Assembly (NCBI GenBank): GCA_028023455.1
Contig: JAQFVV010000021.1
Coordinates: forward strand, 1,530,001 to 1,594,000
Reading direction: 5' to 3'
Origin: Epiperipatus broadwayi
Taxonomy: Eukaryota > Onychophora > Udeonychophora > Euonychophora > Peripatidae
Length of the DNA: 64,000 nt
In this document: positions 12,241 to 24,290 of the stretch, in pieces
Layout: each line of letters starts with the position of its first letter
Position numbering within the stretch: position 1 is the first letter of the stretch
Made by a program: the position numbers and the translations under genes
The notes under the pieces: generated by a model
What the model was told of the DNA's origin: nothing
The model's database searches: none
What the model saw: only the letters and a program-made list of their open reading frames with translations

Positions 12241-12960
12241 TTGTATTTCCTCGCTATTATTTTTTACATACTTATTTAAATGCACACACACGTGAAATAA
12301 TAGAAAAATCAAACAAATCTATCTGACAATGTCGATTGCTCAGTAATCTTCTTCAGAGTTACAAACAAGTATAAATGCATAAATATACAAATACTTAATC
12401 ATATAAACATACATCATTACATCTACTTGTAAATGACTCGCTTTTTTACATATGTCTTGTATTACCTATGTCTATCTATATATATATACACACATATACA
12501 TAAATTCATATATATATATATTACATTTACATATATTATCCTTATTATATACAATAAATAAATAAATAAAATCATATTCAATATATCTATGCCAAATTTA
12601 TACACATATACATCTTTAACATATATAATATTTGAAACTTATATACATATTTATAATCAAAATTACCCCAAATTCACAACTCAAGCGGACTAGCCAAAAA
12701 TATAAACTTTAAAACAAAACTAATAGTTTCACTGCTACAAACAGACTTCTCAAGTGTAAAGAACTACAAAATAACAACATATTTAAACTAAACTTTACCC
12801 ACAATTCCACTTACATCCCATACACCCTTAATATTAAAAGAACTTTTAAATAAATTAATTGCTTCAGAATCATACATTTTTTAATAATAAAGATTCTTTA
12901 ATTGTTCTTTTTATTTCATTTTTCTCAAAGAAAACAATAATTCGTTTTGAGTATTTGTGA
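12241..12960 (-). mobile_element. Penelope-like element remnant: endonuclease C terminus plus terminal repeat
   Basis: Minus-strand translation from about 12955 gives EKNEIKRTIKESLLLKN, like the (R/K)-x-IKE-(S/A)-L end of PLE GIY-YIG domains. Corrected for a stop and a frameshift, it continues as SEAINLFKSS. Downstream on the same strand is the non-coding end with tgaaactattagttttg (about 12731-12715), the phrase shared with the palindrome at 7.4 kb. Further on is ctctgaagaagatt (near 12350). Heavily decayed. Confidence 0.5.
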
Positions 12961-14119
12961 TAATAGTGTAAATGAGTCCCACCCAGAGAAAGATATGTTT
13001 ATGGCAGCGTGGTTACATTTTATGCTACTTCAATGTTTGTTTGGTTACAATTGCATAATTCTAAAACTTCTGATTGTTATGTTTAAAGATTCCTGATCAA
13101 CATGCTAAATAACTTCTGCTAGATCATATTTTTTATGATGTGGATGGAATATTGAAAAATCCTTTACAATTATTGAAAGTTGTTCTAGAAATTTAACTAG
13201 TAGCTTCTTCTATCTGCACTGCTTTATTTTTGAATTAAGACCTAGACTAGACTACTCTCATTTTTATTTTGACATCTATTTATATATTCTCACTATGTTT
13301 TTAACACCTTACATATAATGAAGTCTGTATTTACTTATATCAAGATTTTTATCAAAAAATATCTTTATCAAAATCTAATCACCATATTTAATATATATTT
13401 AAATTTTCCATTGAAAAGGCAAATTATTTTTAAACTCTCATTTAGGCAGCAAATCTGCAAGGTTTACAAATATGATACATTTTCTTAAACTATGCAATTC
13501 AAATTCATTAGCACAATCTAAAATCATTTATTGTTTTTAATTTACATTCTTAATAGACTGATTTTCTTTTAATTTATTAATTGCGTCAGCTAATTTTTTT
13601 TTAATTTCATACATTCGTATAATTATGCATATATTATTATACCTAATGTTTTGCACATAATATATAATCTTCCTAATCAATTTATCATAGTATTTATTAA
13701 ACTTTCTAGCTGTACAGCTGGAAAGTTTATTGCAAAATTTACATTAATGGTATTTCTTAAACCTAAGTAAGATTTCATTAGAGCTCTTCTTATTAGATCA
13801 GTAAAGTCTTAAGATAAACAACTCTTAAATAGACCATTATAAAAAAACATACTTTTCTTCTCGCAAGATGATAGTTTTTTAAGATTTTTTATTCAAAGTG
13901 TTACTCTCTTGTTCACAATATCCCTATGCATATTTACTGACTAATATTGATGATAAATTCATCTAGCCATGAGCCATCTAGCTAAAAAAAAATCCTAATT
14001 TTAGATTAAAATCCAGAATAGAGACATAGTAGTTATACATGCTAACACTACATTATGTAGCCCTTGTTAATCTTGAATGTATTTTGAAATCAGAACATTA
14101 AATTCTTGGATTAAATTAA
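12961..14119. other. AT-rich stretch, no gene recognised; one perfect-looking hairpin
   Basis: 13699-13728 is a palindrome (aaactttc, agctgtacagct, gaaagttt) with one mismatch pair. Upstream PLE coding for the 12.2-kb remnant might continue here on the minus strand but is too decayed to call. Confidence 0.5.
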
Positions 14120-15337
14120 TACTGTACTACTTTGAATATAAGATGCACTTCTTTTAAATTTTGGACCTGTAAAAGAGGGGTGCATCTTAGATTGGAAACA
14201 AAAAAAATTAACATCTTTTTTCTGTGGAATTTTGCTTTATGCTATCTGTGCACATAGCATTGTAATCATTACCTGTATAAAATAGCAAGCTAAATCTTTT
14301 TAATCAATATTTTTTGTATTAGTTTTATAAACAATTTTATCTCTCTTTTAAAAGTGCTGCTTTTAATGTTATTTTGCTGGTTTTATCATTATTTTATCGA
14401 GAAAACTGTAATGAAATAACCATTAGAAATTTTTACAACTAACAAATCAATATAACTATGGCATAAGAGCCTGCCTTTTAAGATTCTGATTGGTTGTTTC
14501 TTGCTCCCTACCCAAGAGAGTGCTTGTCAAAATTTTGATGTTTCTAATATCTTTGTTTTGATTTTCAAAGTGAAAGCATATGGTTTACAATTTTTTAATA
14601 TTATTTTTCTGATTTTGACAGATCCAATATCTTCATTTTAATTTTCAAAATGTTTTAGAATCTTTTAACATTATTTTGTCAATTTCACCATTGTTTTATC
14701 AAGAAAACTGTAATAAATAACTTAAGTTTTTTTTACAAAACAATAGAACAATGAGATAAGAGCATGCCTTTCTTGGCACTGATTGGTTATTTCTAGTTCT
14801 CTACACAAGAGAGCACTTGCCAAAATTTTGACAGTTCCGATGTCTTAGTTTTGATTTTCAAAGTGAAAATGTGTTTTAGAATCTATTAATGTTATTTTGC
14901 TGATTTTGGTAGTTTTGATACCTTCATTTTGATTTTTAAAGTGAAAACATGTGTTAGAATCTTTTTTACACAAATATTTGCAAAAATTAAAGTAATTTTA
15001 AAAGAATGATTCAGATTTTAATAGAAAAATGTACTTTTACATGAAAGCAAAGATATTATAATATTCAGCTGCAATTTAAATTGCCTGAATATGATGTACC
15101 CTGGTGGAATAGTGAAGATAAGAATTTATGTTCTGAAAGGAAAGATTTAGAAAGTGAAAGTACCATACATCTGAAGAAGATTCACAATAAATTACATGAG
15201 CTTATTCTATTTATATTAGTTCCTATTTAAGTACATATATGCATCTTAAATTTATGGTAATTTTTTTCCAATTTTTCAGGCTTAAAATCTGATTGCTTCT
15301 TAAATTAGGGACATCTTATATCCGAAGGAATATAGTA
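14120..15337. mobile_element. DNA-transposon-like unit with about 29-bp terminal inverted repeats
   Basis: The left end (14121-14149) starts actgtactactttgaata; the right end (15308-15336), in reverse complement, starts actatattccttcggata. Both continue with taagatg. Both ends can be flanked by TA. No transposase frame is visible. The interior holds two diverged direct repeats of about 300 bp (about 14385-14690 and 14700-14965: ctgattggtt, aagagag-gcttg, caaaattttga), with a third related piece at 35.1 kb. I infer a non-autonomous element; the superfamily is uncertain. Confidence 0.5.
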
Positions 15338-15723
15338 AGATAAATAATTTCACTTTAGGTTTAAATAAATCAAAACAAAAAGTGATATGTTACTTAAAGT
15401 AAAATAGATAATATTAATTATACTTTTATTAAAAGATTCCATATGGGATGTGAAGGTAAGAGTTTTCAAGAAAACTTTAGAAAAGATGCTGGATATAAAG
15501 AAAAAAGACAAAAACAAATCAATAGATTTATTAGGAAGTTTTCTTACAACCATTCAAGACTAAATCAGTCTTTTTACGTAATAGACATTACAATATATGT
15601 GTGTACAATAATTATGGAAACCTATGTTAATATAAATATAGTAAACTTAGAGCATACATATATACATGTGCATTACAAAGTAGAAAGTAAGAAACACTCC
15701 CAATTTTAGATTAATAAATGTTT
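15338..15723. other. AT-rich stretch; overlapping short frames not recognised
   Basis: An 88-residue plus-strand frame (15443-15709) overlaps a minus-strand frame. Neither shows a family motif, and composition is like the surroundings. Confidence 0.5.
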
Positions 15724-15915
15724 GTTGCTAAGCAACATAATCATAGCTATTCATACTACATTTGTTAACTGCAATAACATCATTAACAAAATATTGAATA
15801 ACATCCAATTACCTAATTATTGACATATGTAAATTAAAACATTTTTGATATTATTAACAGTTGCTGTAAAGCAGACATACAAGCATAATATGAATAGTTA
15901 TGATTATGGTATTTA
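15724..15915. repeat. Small inverted repeat (MITE-like)
   Basis: cataatcatagctattcat (about 15738) pairs with atgaatagttatgattatgg (about 15891-15910). The arms of about 60 bp also include ttaactgcaataac / cagttgctgt. It begins with the palindrome gttgctaagcaac. Confidence 0.6.
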
Positions 15916-16510
15916 CAACCCAAATGCATTAAGCTAAACCTGGGTGAATTTCTTATTTTTATCTCATAAAAAACTGCAACCAAGATAGATGGTACAAGTA
16001 CAACTGAGAATTAGCAAAGAAGGTTATAGAAAAGAATAAAAGTCTCAAGACTATAAAACAATGTCTTATACTATTGTTAAAAAAAATTATTTCTGCAGTA
16101 GTCTTATCAAAAATTATATAGCAATAAAGAACAAGGAACAGCATCTTCTACAACTACTCTTCTTAATTGCCCAGAGTTTTAAATGAAGGAGTGAGACATG
16201 CAATTAAATTTATGAAGAAGGTAAAAGTTCCAGATAATGATAGAATTATAATCAATATGGTTGTTTTATAATAGCATGTTGAAACCACCAGAGGATGTGG
16301 TTTGTTTGTAAACAAAGATAAATATAATGTTGCTGGGCTGGTTTTTTTTTTTTTTTGGGGGGGGGGTGCTTATCACATTTTAAAAGTAATAATTAATTTT
16401 AAAAAGTAGTTATTTTTTATTCTTCTCATTACTTACATTTTCGGTTTGGTAAATTCTATGAAATCAGCTTTTTTGTTTGTTTGTTTTATTTTTATAAATT
16501 ACAAATAATA
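15916..16510. other. AT-rich stretch with T/G homopolymer junction
   Basis: A T-run followed by a G-run lies at about 16342-16367. No gene recognised. Confidence 0.55.
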
Positions 16511-16996
16511 ACGTGAAAGCTAAAGCCTTCATCAGATATGCCTTAAACATGCTAACGTGACAGCCAATAAGATGGAATAATGACATCACATGGACCTCTC
16601 AATTCTCAAACACAAGTCAGAATTATAAGAAAAAGATGGACCCGATAGACCCATCTTCATCTATGCCTCAATTATATATAAATAAGCCAGACTCAAGCAT
16701 TTTGAACTTAGAGTGTGAAGCTTAAATATCTTCACATTTAAATTCACTAAATATTATATATAAATAAACAACACAAAATCTTTCAATTTAAATGTGAAGG
16801 TATTTAAGCTTCACACTCTTAGTTCAAAATGCTTGAGTCTGGCTTATTTATATATAATTGAGGCATAGATGAAGATGGGTCCATCTTTTTCTTATAGTTC
16901 TGACTTGTGTTTGAGAATTGAGAGGTCCATGTGATGTCATTATTCCATCTTATTGGCTGTCATGTTAGCATGTTTAAGGCTTTAGCTTTCACATCA
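16511..16996. repeat. Large foldback, about 220-bp arms
   Basis: The left arm (about 16511-16741) and right arm (about 16785-16996) are highly similar inverted copies, including ggacctctcaattctcaaac and its complement. The left arm has extra bases (cttcatcagatatg) in place of a deletion in the right arm. On the minus strand the left arm contains ctgatgaaggctttagc, the start of a hammerhead-like or PLE-type end, but GAAA is missing. No coding. Confidence 0.85.
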
Positions 16997-17924
16997 TTAC
17001 AATATTATCTGTTTACGCTTAATAAATTTTATATATTTAAATTACAAATAAATAGATTTCCATTTAATGGTAACATTTACAGCCAAAAGTCAATCTTTGG
17101 GCAGGGGGGTTACAGTTCCTAACAAGACAGAATAGTTTTTATGGTAATTACCAAAAACATAAATATATATGGCAATTAAAACCAACTTTTTGGACTCTTC
17201 AGGAACAGCACGCATGCAGCTTCAAGGTCTTTTGTTTGATAACCCTTCCAGCAGTCAGAGAACTTTGACCTTCAGAAAGTTTCCTATTTCAGCCATTGGA
17301 TTCAGCTCACAATTGTTCTCAGGAGAAATGTGACTTAGAGTGTGATTTGATTTAAATCGTGCTTGCACTTACCCTTGGCAAATTTTTTGAACAGGAAAGG
17401 TGGACTACAGAAGCATGAGACTCTGCTCATAATTGTTAGTAGACATTCATAAAACATGGGCGATAGAGGGGAAGGTAGTCTTAATGAATATAAAAATAGT
17501 TTTGATAATCGGAATTCCAGCCATCCTCACACAATACTGTAGCCAAAAGTGAAATGTGATCGCACATCCAAAATGCTTACCCCAAATATGAGCTGTAAGC
17601 TGACACAATAGCTTCTGTGGCAGATTAAATGTCATGTTTCTGTGAATTAGCATAGAAATAGACACAGCCACCCCATACAACCATATTTCTAGGCTTACAC
17701 ATCAGAAATAGAATGTTCGATAGCAGAGGCTGCCTAAACGGCATATTTCTGTGCGCTATCATAGAAATAACACCCTCTGGCAGTTTCAATAGCAGGTGAA
17801 AAAACAGAAACTGTTTGTGGCAAAGTTACACACCAAATCTTTAAATGATAAAGATGTACCAGATTATTGAAAGAATGCAGTATTAATATTAAAATATTAA
17901 AAATATGATAAATAAGATATTAGA
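16997..17924. other. Less AT-rich region with three similar small hairpins; no gene recognised
   Basis: 17180-17860 is visibly less AT-rich than its surroundings. Three imperfect hairpins of the form ATTTCT...AGAAAT lie at about 17636-17659, 17685-17709 and 17745-17768. The 77-residue minus-strand frame at 17447-17680 is unrecognised. Confidence 0.5.
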
Positions 17925-18905
17925 AATTACAACCCTATTGGTATTTTATCAGTACTATACAAACTTTTTACCAAAATAATTATAATTTGTCTCCAGCAAA
18001 CTTTGGACTTTTATCAATCAAAAAAACAAGCTGGATTTAAAAGTGGTTTTAGTACAATTGATCATATCCAAGTATTGAGAGAAGTAATAGTAAGGACCAA
18101 TGAACATATATTGCCATTATGATGTAGATTTGTAAATTATGAAAAGGCATTTGATTGCATAAGCATTTTTTCACTGATTAAACTATTGGATCATTAAGGT
18201 GAAGACCCAATATTATTATCATATTTTGAAGAATATTTATAAAAATGCAAAAGAAACAATTAAATTGCATAATGATACTAAAGAAATTACCATTGGAAAT
18301 GGTATACATTAGGGTATGGTGACTTCATATCTCCAAAACCTTTTGCAGATGATGTAGTTGTTTTTGCAAATAATGTTTCAGAGCTTCAGCAAGTGTTGCA
18401 AGAGTTATCAGATGAAAGTGAGAAAATAGGATTAAAGATAAAGTAATGTTCAATGGATTTTATCAAAATAAGAAAACAAAGACTGGTAATGATGAGTTAG
18501 AGAAACTTAACAATTATAAATATCTTGATCAGATTATTACAACAGATGGCAACGTAATGGGTGAAATTTGGAAAAATATAACAATATTAAAAAGAAATAT
18601 GCCTATGTGTTTGAAAAGGAAGGTTTTTAATAATTATGTGCTACCAGTTCTTACTTACAGATGTGAGACTGGGACACTTAATAGAAGAGCAGTACAGAGA
18701 CTTCAAACCACTCAATGAGGTATGGAGAGATATATGTTAGGAGTAACAAAAAGAGATCAAAAATGAATTACATTGGTGAGACAACAAATGTTAGTAACTG
18801 ATATCATTGAAAGAATTAAAAACCTGGAGTTTGGTGCACATATTTCTAGAAGAGATGCTGGATTCCAAGAGATAGTGAAAGTCTTAGAAAGAAACAACAT
18901 GTTTA
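17925..18905 (+). pseudogene. RTE-type non-LTR retrotransposon ORF2 fragment, internally deleted
   Basis: Broken reverse-transcriptase reading in the order expected for RTE/BovB-type ORF2. LYKLFTKII lies near 17960 and QAGFKSGFSTIDHIQVLREV at about 18030-18090. VNYEKAFDC (palm motif A) lies at about 18130. A truncated GDFISPK runs straight into FADDVVVFANNVSELQ (18345-18390), so the segment between the two palm motifs is deleted. The C-terminal part runs as an open frame 18446-18718 (KVFNNYVLPVLTYRCETGTL) and continues, after a stop, as MLGVTKRDQK and HISRRDAGF. The catalytic Asp pair is intact, but stops and the deletion make it non-functional. Confidence 0.85.
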
Positions 18906-19195
18906 ATAGAGGGGTGAAATAAGACGTGTTCTGGGATGTTGTGGATAAGAATATGATATGTATGTGTATGTGTAAATGCACATATATATGTATAGTATTA
19001 ATGAGAAAATCTAATAAGTTTAATAAATTAAAAAAATTTAAAAGACTGATTCTTTTAAAATATTAAGTAAAAGATTTATAACTTTTAGAAAAAGATTATT
19101 TTCTAATATTAATACAAGTCTAATTAATGAGACTAGAATATGTCATTAATGAAATAAAAATAATTCATGTTCAGATTTCCTTTATAAGATAAATC
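18906..19195. other. AT-rich stretch, no gene recognised
   Basis: Short TATG-rich tract at about 18950-19000; nothing else. Confidence 0.5.
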
Positions 19196-19734
19196 ATATT
19201 CATTAAGGCTATAGCCTCAAGCACATGCGTATAAAATGCGATAGTAGGGACCTCTACAGGTCTTAAAACCAACTGAAAGAACTCATTAATTAAAGTCAGA
19301 GATAACGATGTAAATTCTTGTATAGAGTATTGAAACGAAGAATCACCTGAACGGATGGACAGAAGTTTGAGCCAATCACATTCAGAGATAAAAAAAAACA
19401 ACAATTGAATTCCTCAGTATGCATTGGCTAGAGAAGACTATTCTTGCTTCTTGAAGCTTTACCTTTGCGAACTGACATATATAATCGAACAGATCATCTC
19501 CCATGGCACAGTGACTTCAAGTGTGAAGAGCTGACTTCTGAACGTGGAAACAGTCAGTTAAGTCTCTTATAGGTCATATTGATCTACATTATTGTTTATG
19601 TATGCCTTTGAGCCTTATTTTTTAAAATAATCGTATGTAAGTAAATAGTTGAAACGTTATTAAGGATCATTCATTAAATTATCTAAATATTAACTGTTTA
19701 GTAGTCGTTTGTACTTGTGGGAAGTGCATTCTTA
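19196..19734 (+). other. Unclassified repeat-like segment with promoter-like motifs
   Basis: It starts with the dispersed repeat shared with 4863. Later come gccaatcaca (a CCAAT-like box, about 19373) and catatataatcg (about 19476, TATA-like). The layout could be part of an LTR or a decayed promoter, but I see no matching second LTR. Weak call. Confidence 0.3.
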
Positions 19735-19850
19735 GATCAGCTAGACATAGCACAAGGCTAGTGACCGAAGAAGATGGATTATGCATGGATAGACCTTCAT
19801 TCTGTAATGGATCGATAATAGCTGAAAATGATGATAATGATAATTTTATA
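19735..19850 (+). mobile_element. RTE-type non-LTR retrotransposon, extreme 3' end
   Basis: Translation EDGLCMDRPSFCNGSIIAEND followed by a gatgataatgataa tail matches the protein end and tail type of the RTE copy at 1.37 kb (minus strand there). Confidence 0.65.
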
Positions 19851-20414
19851 AAGTATATCTGTATATGTATGCTCTAAATTTATTACATGCAATATATATG
19901 TGTGTATGTTAAGTACTTTGAAAGTAAAATAACTGGAGTATTGATTATTATGATTGAACGATAACATTAAATTATCATTATTGATACTTTATCATTCATA
20001 ACCACTCAAAAGTGACTTAATGTGTTCCATATGTTTACGTTTTATCAACTGTTTCTGTGAACGTTTATAATCTACAATTATTGTTTGCAAAAATTAGTAT
20101 TTAGGGTCAGAAAGTAATAGTAAAATATGTTTACTTTTGACAAAAAAATGTTCAAATATTATAGTACATAAGGTTAAATAGCTTTTAAATACTTCACTGA
20201 AAGATAAAGCTCTCTCTAATAGCCCTTATAAAATTGCAGTGAATAAGAATGTAGTACTTGCCGAACTAACCAATTGCCGATGGGGGTGGGGGGAGTACTG
20301 ATTTCCCGTCTAAGAATAGTTGGTTATTCATTTACTGTCTAATAATGGCAAATTAATTAGGTCTCTATGGGAATGACTGCCTAAAAGAATCTCACAACTG
20401 TTGAAATCAGTTTC
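19851..20414. other. AT-rich stretch, no gene recognised
   Basis: Includes a G-rich patch (about 20280-20293). No element recognised. Confidence 0.55.
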
Positions 20415-20492
20415 AATTTTACTTAGTCAGGATTCGAATCCAAGTCATAAGCATAGTCAGAGCATGCGCTGTCGCGTATTACAGGCACCCTG
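20415..20492 (-). repeat. tRNA-like sequence, probable SINE head
   Basis: Minus strand: gtgcctgtaatacgcgacagc (A-box region), an anticodon-arm-like hairpin GCAT/ATGC, then ggattcgaatcc, a near-perfect B box, about 45 bases later. CpG content is higher than around it. Probably a tRNA-derived SINE start or tRNA pseudogene; the acceptor stem is not clean. Confidence 0.5.
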
Positions 20493-21269
20493 AAGCATAC
20501 ATTAGCTCCTTCAAGTATTAGATTTTGTAATTAGATCATTACTATCAAGTATCTTGGGTTAAATATTTTGTTATTTGTTTGTGATAAAGTTAAGCTAAGA
20601 TTCAAAATGTATCTTTATGGAAAAGAATGGCAAAAAATTGTTGTAATCCATTATTTACAAAAAAGTCTTCATATATATATTATTTAATTTACCAAATGGT
20701 AGATTCATATTGTTATTATTTGCGTTTTATTTTCATTGTTGATAATATTTTTAATGAAAACTTTTTTTATTACTTGTGTAATTTTAAACTCTCGAGTTGT
20801 CGCGTTATATTATTGTTTATATTTGCTGTTTCCACATAAGTTGCTCCCCGAATAGTGAAGTCACTTGGGAGTCATTTTAAAGCACTATGATTTTCATGTT
20901 GAATGATAGTTTAATACTAGCCTTTCGCGTAAGGATTCAGCACTGATGTCTTCAGTAGCTAAATCATTAAATTACTTGTCAGTGTGTCTAAATTCTTAAA
21001 CAAACTCTGTAAAGACAAGTTTTTTTTTTAAAAAAAAAAAAATATCTTTTTACTGTAGCTACTGAATGTCTTCTTTAAAATTTATATACAGTATATTTAA
21101 AAAAAACTGAACTTCCCTAAATAAAGCTAATATTGATTTTATTAATATGATGTTTTACTAAAAGTGTTCGCTCTTTACAGATTTTTTTAATAAACTAATT
21201 TATCTTTAAAAGTATCGTGTTGTTCCCATTTATAATTATAAATATCATACACACGCCTTGCGAAGTGTC
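20493..21269. other. AT-rich stretch, no gene recognised
   Basis: Contains an A/T palindrome (T-run then A-run, 21020-21045). Confidence 0.55.
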
Positions 21270-21720
21270 AACTCTTAGGTTTGTACCATCATCATTATCT
21301 CTGCCTAGTTCATTAATTCGAAGATAGGCGACACTCTTAAGTGTATTGTCTCTAGACTTTCTTTACTTTCCTAAGTGCTTTCAATATTGTAAGTCCCAGC
21401 CAATCCTTAAAGTTACCCATTCATGATAATTTTGGTCGTCATTTTCTTCTTGATCCAATCACCATTCAGAACAAGACATCCGGTTTCAAGGGTTTTACTT
21501 GCTATATATTCAAAATAAAGCAAATATTCATCATTTTTCCATCTCCAGCAGTTGTGTTTTTGCGTTGTCCAGGGTACATCACTCTCATTTCAAAAGCACC
21601 CATTTTTATTATTTCTTGCTTCCACAGTGCCCATGCTTCGCATTCATATAGGACAATAGACCTTTTAATGTTTCTGATATTCTACACTTCGACCACATAG
21701 TTATGCCTCTATTTTTCTAT
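21270..21720 (-). mobile_element. Non-LTR retrotransposon ORF2, C-terminal fragment
   Basis: Minus-strand translation from about 21660 gives YECEAWALWKQEIIKMGAFE, resembling the 'YGSEAWTL-KK-I-AFEM' block after the RT domain of several endonuclease-RT elements. It is followed by MYPGQRKNTT, then further on VIGSRRK.RPKLS and DWLGLTILKALRKV, like the usual 'G-RRRGRP ... WLG' block. The 3' end has a gataatgatgatgg tail near 21290. Stops interrupt it. Confidence 0.65.
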
Positions 21721-22880
21721 ACGGACATTAACATCTTGTAAATGTATTTGATGCAAACAGTAATCTTTCATTTACATCTGTACGATATTAAGTCTGTATA
21801 TGGTATTTTATAACTATAATTGAATGATTCCGTTATTCATACCTTGTTGCAATTCATGACATGATCAACAAGTGGTGCCTAAACAAAATATCTCTTGCAG
21901 TCTGTCGAATAAGATCTTGAATTATTAAAAACTAGATACTGTTGCAATCTTTGATGAGGGTGTTGCAAATAGACTTGATTAGATACAATTACTTATCAGA
22001 TGTTTTTGTCAAATTATTACTTACGCGAGCTCACACACACACACATATATGCAAATTTTTAGTTTTATGCATATATATAATATATACAATTCAACAAAAC
22101 TAGAATGAGATAAAATTAAAAAAAGGAATAAAATTGGAATATTCTTATGGAATATTGTTACAACATTTATCAAGATCATCATAATCAGTAACCATAGAAA
22201 TTGGATCATTTACTGCGTAGATTTTTGCCTGCAAAATATATACCCTATTTCACATTCAACTGGTTATATCCATATTTATCTACGGCCGCTAGATACTATG
22301 GCTGGTATCAGATTACCAATTAAATCTATTTTTTCAATACTTACAGATACTTTGAGTATTTAGATAAATTGAATATAAATCTATCCTTGACAGGATACGT
22401 AAATCATATTCATTTTCACTCTTTCTATTTTTGCATTGATGTAACATAAAATGAAAAAAGTTTGTTTTTTTTTTAAAAAAAAAAAAAGATTAGCAGTTTT
22501 AAAGCAAAGTGTTCTTTAATGTTTTAAGTAGTTGTTTGTTGTTTTTCCTTAAATAATAAACCATTCTTCATAATAATGAAAATGTTGTTAACATATGGAA
22601 ATTTTCCCAATTTACCAGTAGTAGCTAAGTGATAAAGGTGACTTAAATCTGTTAGCCTAGATTTACATACAAGATAAAAAATTATTAAAAATATATGTCC
22701 AGATAGCCATGCTCCAAAAGCATTCTTAACTGATTTAAAATTTGTATATTCATTTTTAAAAAAAATTCAAAATTGAATTAATTTCTTACAAATAACTAGT
22801 ACACTAACTTTTACCAAATTTTTTTCTGTCAGACATTTGTAAGTCAGCGGGTTTTTTTTATATAATGCAGTTTGACAATA
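21721..22880. other. AT-rich stretch, no gene recognised
   Basis: A short CA/TA tract lies at about 22030-22050 and another T-run/A-run palindrome at about 22460-22490. Confidence 0.55.
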
Positions 22881-23190
22881 AAACAGGCAAAACTCTCCAT
22901 ACAGTAATGCCACTCAGTGCAAGTCAAAGTAATCAATGGATGCCAGACAGCTTGTGCATAAAATTCCTATCTAGTATCTACTCATCCAATATCCCCAGAC
23001 TAGTTTCTAGCTTGTGGCTTTCATCAGTGAGGCTCCTCTCTGTTGAAAGCCACAAAATAGAAACTACTCACAGATGAAAGCCACAAGCTAAAAACTAGGG
23101 TGAGGATATGAGATAAGTAGGCACTTCTGGCATCCATTGATTACTCTGGCTTACACTGAGTGGTTCTACTTTACAAAGAGTTTAGCTTGT
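22881..23190. mobile_element. Hammerhead-ribozyme foldback (family 2), copy a
   Basis: The left arm from caaaactctccatacagta and the right arm ending ctttacaaagagttta are inverted copies. Each contains the 'atggatgcc' and 'ccaatatccccagactagtt' blocks. The left arm carries a hammerhead on the minus strand; the right arm motif is broken (cagatga, aaaa, ggg). The centre has a small duplication of gaaagccacaa. Confidence 0.8.
22993..23032 (-). ncRNA. Type I hammerhead ribozyme motif (family 2), core intact
   Basis: Minus strand: inner stem I CCTCA (23032-23028), CTGATGA (23027-23021), stem II AGC/GCT with loop CACAA and a purine-purine pair next to the core, GAAA (23007-23004), two-base-pair stem III AC/GT, GTC cleavage triplet (23000-22998), TGGGG closing stem I. 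The stem II change AGC/GCT against GGC/GCC at 56.1 kb is compensatory. Confidence 0.7.
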
Positions 23191-23796
23191 GTGTAAAAAA
23201 AACAAGTAACATTCAAATGTTATATTTTAAAATACTTTAAAATATATTTCTTATCTTCTATTTTAATTTTAGCAAATACAATTCATAGAAATATAATAAA
23301 AGTATATTTTGTTTTATATATAAACTAAAAAATTAAGCATGAGTGTCTATTTTTAATAAGTTTTAACAATTGCTTTATTTCAAAGAGTCATTACTTGGCA
23401 AAATCTCCTATTTACAAATATAAGTCATAGTTTAAGATATTTATTCTGCATGGTAATATTGTAGTAATAAAACCGATATGTGTTACTCATAAAATTAACT
23501 TTACTTTGAATACAAATCTTGTTTTGAATAAAAAGACATGAATACAATAAGTACTTTATTTTGTCAATTCATAGTTTTCATGCTTTTAAAACTATTCTCA
23601 ACTTTTATTTGCATAGTAATTAATAACTGTATATTCAGCACAATGTATTAGTTATAAAAAATTATAACAAAAAATTGATTCTATTATTACCTAAAGTATA
23701 TTGAATTTTTATAAGTTGTATAGTCCAAAAGTTGTATGGGTTATGATTATTGTAACTTTTGCATATTTTTTTTCACAATTAATGCCCAAATAAACC
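23191..23796. other. AT-rich stretch, no gene recognised
   Basis: Nothing diagnostic. Confidence 0.55.
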
Positions 23797-24290
23797 AATG
23801 GAGTATCAACTGTCTGTTGCCAAGGCAACATTCAATAAATAAGTGGAATCCACTTATTGCTGTGATCTAAGATCTTTAAACAGACAGTGAATGAACAATA
23901 TGATTGAAACAGATAATCTGTCTAAAAGTTTTAAATAAATTCCATTCAGAAGGCAAATGTGAACTCTTTGAAAGTAGATCAATAAACACTAGTTTTTACA
24001 AACTTTCAAACAATTATTCAATATTTAAATGTAATAAGTCATAAGTGTCAACTGATTTTCATATCTAAATCAAATTAGCACAGCTAATACTTAATTAAGC
24101 TATTAAAATATCAGCTATATGTTGTCAAGGCAACAGTCAGGTATATAACAAATAGGAATCCCTTTATTATCCTGATTTAGGATCTTCTATTAGGCAGTTG
24201 TGAAAGCAATGAATGAAACAAATTGTGATTAAATCTATCCACAAGTTTGAAATAAATTCTATTCAGCAGGTAAATGTAAATGTTTTGAAG
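23797..24290 (+). repeat. Two direct repeats about 308 bp apart with X-box-like palindromes
   Basis: 23797-23985 and 24105-24295 share gttg-caaggcaac, gtggaatcc/taggaatcc, ctgat-t-agatctt, caagtttgaaataaattct and ttcag-agg. The first holds the exact palindrome gttgccaaggcaac (23816-23829). Related to the foldbacks at 4.7 and 10.8 kb. Confidence 0.7.

Noticed and set aside
12330-12365. CTGAAGA-AGATT...AATC-GACA on the minus strand as a hammerhead
   Set aside because: Stem II pairs, but GAAA reads GACA and stem I is not visible.
20915-20960. CTGAAGA ... GCGAAAGG on the minus strand as a hammerhead
   Set aside because: No stem II pairs between the two motifs.
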